Below, one piece after another: positions 60,594 to 64,000 of a DNA stretch of 64,000 nt; position 1 is the stretch's first letter, and each line of letters starts with the position of its first letter. Position numbers and translations under genes: made by a program. The notes beneath the pieces are model-generated. The model did not search any database. It saw only the letters and a list, made by a program, of their open reading frames with translations, and was not told the origin of the DNA. Location: assembly GCA_965249215.1 (NCBI GenBank), contig CBDFLN010000002.1:248001-312000 (forward strand). The letters are read 5' to 3'. The DNA comes from G963667675 sp965249215. Its GTDB lineage: Bacteria; Chloroflexota; Dehalococcoidia; Lucifugimonadales; UBA3495.

Positions 60594-63284
60594 TCACGGG
60601 GGTAGGTATGAATAATACTCGGAGCTGTGCCAGTCGGCTACCAGATTTCGGAACAGCGCGTAGTCCAATGCCTCGAACCACGCCTCCTTGTCCCCAGCCA
60701 ACGACTTGAAATAGCTAAAATCCTTCGAAAGTTGTTCTTCGCTGGGCAGCCCCGTTATTCCCAGCAGCCAGCCCTCGGCCTCCTCGTCCTCCGGAGCGCA
60801 GAACAACAACCGGCGCTCCTCCGGGCATTGTATGCGTTGCTCCTCCGGCCTCCGGTACGTTCCCTCGTTGAACCACAACAGGCTTCGCAGCGGCCCGTCC
60901 CTCTCGTAGGCCGACAGCGCATCGGCGTCACCCTTACGGGATGTGCTGACAACAAGCGCCTCGGCGTCCCGTTCCTCCAACGGCTTGCAACCCGAGTTCC
61001 AGTCCGCCTCTCCCTCCTCCTTGAAGCATGAGAACTTTAGTGTTCCGTCCTTCTGCGCGTCGCGCACGTACCAGTTCAACGGATACCAAATGTCGTAGTC
61101 CGCCTCCACCGCGTTCCCGCCCGGCTCTTGGGCCAGCACCCGCCGGTCCAATTCGGCAACGGTCTCCTTTATGTCCTGGCTTCCCTGGGCGTAGACCAGA
61201 AGCTCGTTGTTGGAGTCGTCGTAGGTGTACGCCGCCCGCACCGCCGTCGCCGTCCCAAAGCCCAGCATAAGCCCTGCCAGGCCCAAGGCCGCCAGCGCAG
61301 ACCCGGCACCCGGCTGGGCCCTTCTAATCAGGTAGGCTGTCACCAACGCCAACGACGCCGCGCTGCCCAGCAACGCCCAATGCGGCAAGGAAAAGCTCGC
61401 CTCGGGGTTGGTGTAGTGATACGCCAAGTAAACAGAGGCCGCTGCAATTATCGAGGGAAGCACCAGCAGCATCCCCCTGGCATCGACCGGCAGGCGCCGC
61501 CAGTCCACCCGTTCCGCCAACTCCCCCAGGAATTTACCCGCCAACAAGATTAAGGGCAGAGTCAGATTCACCAGGAGCCACGGCATCTTCTCGCTGGCAA
61601 TGGTGTAAGTTAGCAGCGTCGCAACTGCCCAGAACGCCAGCACCATGCCGAACAACTCGCGCCTTCGCACGAAATAGACCAACCCCGCAAGTCCGAACGC
61701 CAGCGGCAAGAGTTCATACACCGGCAGGGCCGTAAAGTAGTAGTACCACGGCTGGTTTGCTCTACCGTAGTCCTGCTGGGCCACCCAGTAGCCCATTCCC
61801 TGCCACACCCCGCTGAATATCCCCGACAGGTTGGTGAATACTGTGGTGTATAGCAACGCCCACAACAGGTAGAATATGCCTGCCGCAACCAGCCACCGCC
61901 CCGCCAGCCAGCGAAGCCCCAGGTACACCGACGCGTTGAAGGTCGCCAGCAACAGCCCGCCGGCGACCAGGTAATTTACCGGCACCCTGTTTCCGGCGGC
62001 CTCCACCGAGATGCCTGAGGGCAGCACCCCGTTGACTGTGGCGGCCACGTCTATCACCCCGGTGAACAGGAAAGCGTATAGTGCGGCCGCCTGGGCCGGC
62101 CAGAGGAGCATCAGCGCGCCGGTCTGCCACGGATGCCGCCGCCGGATGATCTCAGCCACTGCAACGCCAACCAAAGCGCCGGCAATCACCAGGTCCAAGA
62201 CTGGTGGCCCGAAGGACCATGCCCCGTCCAACGGGCGGAATATGGCGATGTAAACTGCTCCCGCCACTGCACACGTCACACCCAACCCCAGTGTTCCAAA
62301 CCCGGCCGCCAATTCCCGGTCGCGGCTCAGCCACGCCAGACCCCCGACCGCCGCCCCAACCACCAGTAAGTGGAACCACCAAGCACCGTGGTATACCGGC
62401 AAGCTGATGAAGGGCGCTCCCCACTCCGGCGCGCCTACGATCCCCGTCGTCACGCCCGCCGGGTTCACCAGCGTCAGTCCCAAAGCGTCCTGCGCCAGGC
62501 TTGCCAAGGCAGTCCATTGAGGAAGTGTCAGGGTGACCAGCAATAGCAGAAACCCCGCAGCACCAGCCAACTGGTAAGTTCTAGTGCGGCCAAGTACCCA
62601 GGACTTCAGCTGCGGGACGGCCATCACAAACACCGCCGCCCCCAAGAGCAGGGTGACTATATAGGCGGTTTCTTTCGTGGCGAACATGAACGCCAGGACT
62701 GCCGACGCCAGGTACAGGTACCGGTGCTTGCCCTCCTGCAGGTACCGCCACATCAATATCAGCAGGGCCAAGGCCCAGAATGCCATCAGTATGTCGTTAC
62801 GGCCGAACCGGCTGAAATACAGCAACACCGGCGAAAGCGCCAGCATCACGCCGGCCAGCAGCGCTCCTGCCCGCCCCAGGTAGTCGCGCAAGAAGTAGGG
62901 CAACCCCACCAGCGCCGCGCCGAACAGGGTGTAGCCCAGGCGGGCGGTGAAGTCCGAGTCCCCAAATATGCGGAAGATGAAAGCGGCGAACTCTATCTGA
63001 AACGGGCCGTGCATCCAGGGCGAATGAATATAGTCCGAGCCAAATACCCACGGCCACCCGCCCAGGAGCCCTTCGCTGTTGACCAGCTTCCACGAGGCGT
63101 ATATGTGTATCGCCTCGTCGTAGTGCATCGTCCGGCCGCCCAACTCCCATAGCCTCATCCCCAAGGCCAGGGCCACCAGTACAAGGAAGCCCCACTCCAC
63201 CCAGCCCAGCCTCCACCCTGGCCGGAACCGGGCCAGCAGTTTGCGGGGACGGCCGGCGCTATCGGATTGGACTTCGTTCATCAT
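60594..63284 (-). CDS. Agl23-like flippase-associated membrane protein (TIGR03663 family)
   Basis: An 896-residue protein with a GT-C-like fold of many transmembrane helices. RTMHYDEAIHIYASWKLVN near residue 52 is the GT-C acidic loop motif; SPWMHGPFQIEFAAFIFRIF and SRFGRNDILMAFWALALLIL follow. A long extracytoplasmic C-terminal domain ends the protein. This family occurs mainly in archaea and Chloroflexota with lipid-linked glycan genes and is probably a glycosyltransferase of prenyl-phosphate sugars. Two ATGs in tandem start it. It is followed by the flippase-like gene 152 bp on. Confidence 0.88.
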   Translation of the reverse strand: MMNEVQSDSAGRPRKLLARFRPGWRLGWVEWGFLVLVALALGMRLWELGGRTMHYDEAIHIYASWKLVNSEGLLGGWPWVFGSDYIHSPWMHGPFQIEFAAFIFRIFGDSDFTARLGYTLFGAALVGLPYFLRDYLGRAGALLAGVMLALSPVLLYFSRFGRNDILMAFWALALLILMWRYLQEGKHRYLYLASAVLAFMFATKETAYIVTLLLGAAVFVMAVPQLKSWVLGRTRTYQLAGAAGFLLLLVTLTLPQWTALASLAQDALGLTLVNPAGVTTGIVGAPEWGAPFISLPVYHGAWWFHLLVVGAAVGGLAWLSRDRELAAGFGTLGLGVTCAVAGAVYIAIFRPLDGAWSFGPPVLDLVIAGALVGVAVAEIIRRRHPWQTGALMLLWPAQAAALYAFLFTGVIDVAATVNGVLPSGISVEAAGNRVPVNYLVAGGLLLATFNASVYLGLRWLAGRWLVAAGIFYLLWALLYTTVFTNLSGIFSGVWQGMGYWVAQQDYGRANQPWYYYFTALPVYELLPLAFGLAGLVYFVRRRELFGMVLAFWAVATLLTYTIASEKMPWLLVNLTLPLILLAGKFLGELAERVDWRRLPVDARGMLLVLPSIIAAASVYLAYHYTNPEASFSLPHWALLGSAASLALVTAYLIRRAQPGAGSALAALGLAGLMLGFGTATAVRAAYTYDDSNNELLVYAQGSQDIKETVAELDRRVLAQEPGGNAVEADYDIWYPLNWYVRDAQKDGTLKFSCFKEEGEADWNSGCKPLEERDAEALVVSTSRKGDADALSAYERDGPLRSLLWFNEGTYRRPEEQRIQCPEERRLLFCAPEDEEAEGWLLGITGLPSEEQLSKDFSYFKSLAGDKEAWFEALDYALFRNLVADWHSSEYYSYLPP

Positions 63285-63294
63285 CCGCTGTTGT

Positions 63295-64000
63295 TCAGCC
63301 GTCGCCCGCCTTGAATTCGTAGACTACTACGCCGTCCCTCTCGAAGGAGGCTTTAAGGAAATCGCCAAATCCAGATAGATGCTCGGCTCCATACGTCGCC
63401 TGCTCCCGCTCCCCCACGTACACGTAACGAACGTCGTAACCATCCAGCAACCGGCGGACTGCCTGGCCGTCGCTGCTCCGGTAGATCCGTTCCACATCCT
63501 CCTCCCGGCCCGCAAAAGCCTCGCTTCCGCCTCGCCACTGGAATTCGTGCCCTTTCCATCCCAGCACCGTCGGCAGGCCGGTGGCAGACGAAATCCTACC
63601 GAAGTCCGAGTAGTTGGGCCCCACAGCCTCTACGATGCGTCCCCAGGGAGCTTCGTCCCGCAGCCACTCGATGGCCTCGTACTCCCCCGGGTCCCGCTCT
63701 CGAATAAACGCCAGACCATCCAGCGTATTCCCGCCAGGCCGGCTGCTTGGCTCCAACACTCCCGTGCGGTCCAACACCGCCCCTACCGGGTAGTACGCCG
63801 ATGCAACCAGCAACACCGCCGCCGCGGCGGCCCAAACGTACCGTCCCAACCCGGCCGAAAGTCGCGTCCGCGCTGGGACCCCGCCGCCGCCCGACTCCTG
63901 CGCCGGCTGTCTTCTGGAACTCCAGTAGTACAGCCCGTAGACCCCCGCGACGCCCAGCAGCAGCCAGGCTTGGTAGTATACCTTGAACACCGTGTTCATG
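63295..64000 (-). CDS. DUF2298 (Chlor_Arch_YYY) membrane protein, C-terminal part, cut by window edge
   Basis: The frame runs off the right edge and about 235 residues remain. MNTVFKVYYQAWLLLGVAGV is the conserved family stretch with a transmembrane helix, so the ATG at 63999 is internal. A second helix (YVWAAAAAVLLVASAYYPVG) and an extracytoplasmic part (VLGWKGHEFQWRGGSEAFAG, VRYVYVGEREQATYG) follow. The stop is 10 bp before the Agl23-like start, so they are cotranscribed. DUF2298 proteins are predicted multi-span glycosyltransferases known from Chloroflexota and archaea, supporting the taxonomic inference. Confidence 0.88.
   Translation of the reverse strand, partial: MNTVFKVYYQAWLLLGVAGVYGLYYWSSRRQPAQESGGGGVPARTRLSAGLGRYVWAAAAAVLLVASAYYPVGAVLDRTGVLEPSSRPGGNTLDGLAFIRERDPGEYEAIEWLRDEAPWGRIVEAVGPNYSDFGRISSATGLPTVLGWKGHEFQWRGGSEAFAGREEDVERIYRSSDGQAVRRLLDGYDVRYVYVGEREQATYGAEHLSGFGDFLKASFERDGVVVYEFKAGDG

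Noticed and set aside
1..64000. CRISPR arrays, rRNA genes, prophage or replication origin
   Set aside because: No regularly spaced repeats, no rRNA sequence, no phage structural genes and no DnaA-box cluster were seen.

Overview
This is high-GC bacterial DNA with short intergenic gaps and many GTG or TTG starts. It most likely comes from a Chloroflexota lineage such as a SAR202 or Dehalococcoidia relative. That placement is an inference. It rests on the Agl23-like protein next to a DUF2298 (Chlor_Arch_YYY) protein at the right edge, the HAS-barrel/HerA pair, UGSC-family proteins and the general gene content. There is no rRNA or other direct taxonomic marker.

Layout. 0-3 kb: a DAK2 (FakA-like) gene cut by the left edge, then rplU, rpmA, rpmE and a DUF1385 membrane protein. 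3-7 kb: a VapBC-like toxin-antitoxin pair, an oxalate-CoA-ligase-like AMP-binding enzyme overlapped by a ketopantoate-reductase-like gene, and a small coiled-coil ORF. 7-14 kb is accessory and decayed: an orphan HicB, two copies of a methyltransferase (one broken), an HNH fragment, a truncated IS3 element that borders a truncated SDR gene, an intact SDR, and a radical-SAM-like protein without the usual cysteine motif. 14-20 kb: a HAS-barrel/HerA operon, then an OLD-family ATPase-nuclease gene split by an IS1380 element with an intact 5-bp target duplication. 20-35 kb: a CoA-binding protein, thioredoxin reductase, glyA, rpsF-ssb-rpsR, a foldase, hom, thrC, folE, and MshA-, MshD- and MshB-like genes. 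35-42.5 kb: a protease-like lipoprotein that has lost its catalytic residues, then on the minus strand tRNA-Thr, tRNA-Tyr, tRNA-Thr, tuf, rpmG, secE, nusG, rplK, rplA, L10 leader, rplJ, rplL. 42.6-52 kb: apt, an MBL hydrolase, and a redox cluster (UGSC selenoprotein, NuoE-, NuoF- and NuoG/FdhA-like subunits, FNR-like flavoprotein). 52-58 kb: mutS, an ArsC-like selenoprotein, a small HAD protein, mutL. 58-64 kb: a minus-strand cell-surface glycan or lipid cluster.

The most notable result is three genes with an in-frame UGA where the family normally has cysteine: a CoA-binding protein (20661-21083), a UGSC-family protein (45396-45965) and an ArsC/Spx-like protein (54882-55238). In each, a 7-bp hairpin follows, with a loop containing GU that begins 19-23 nt after the UGA. 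This fits bacterial SECIS elements and selenocysteine insertion. The UGSC and ArsC-like families are already known to contain selenoproteins. I am not aware of the CoA-binding family in that form, so it is the best candidate for something undescribed. No selA, selB, selC or selD is in the window, so the machinery must be looked for elsewhere in the genome.

A second theme is proteins that keep their fold but have lost catalytic residues: the S41 protease-like lipoprotein, the PIG-L deacetylase-like protein, the radical-SAM-like protein, and the molybdopterin subunit of the redox cluster.
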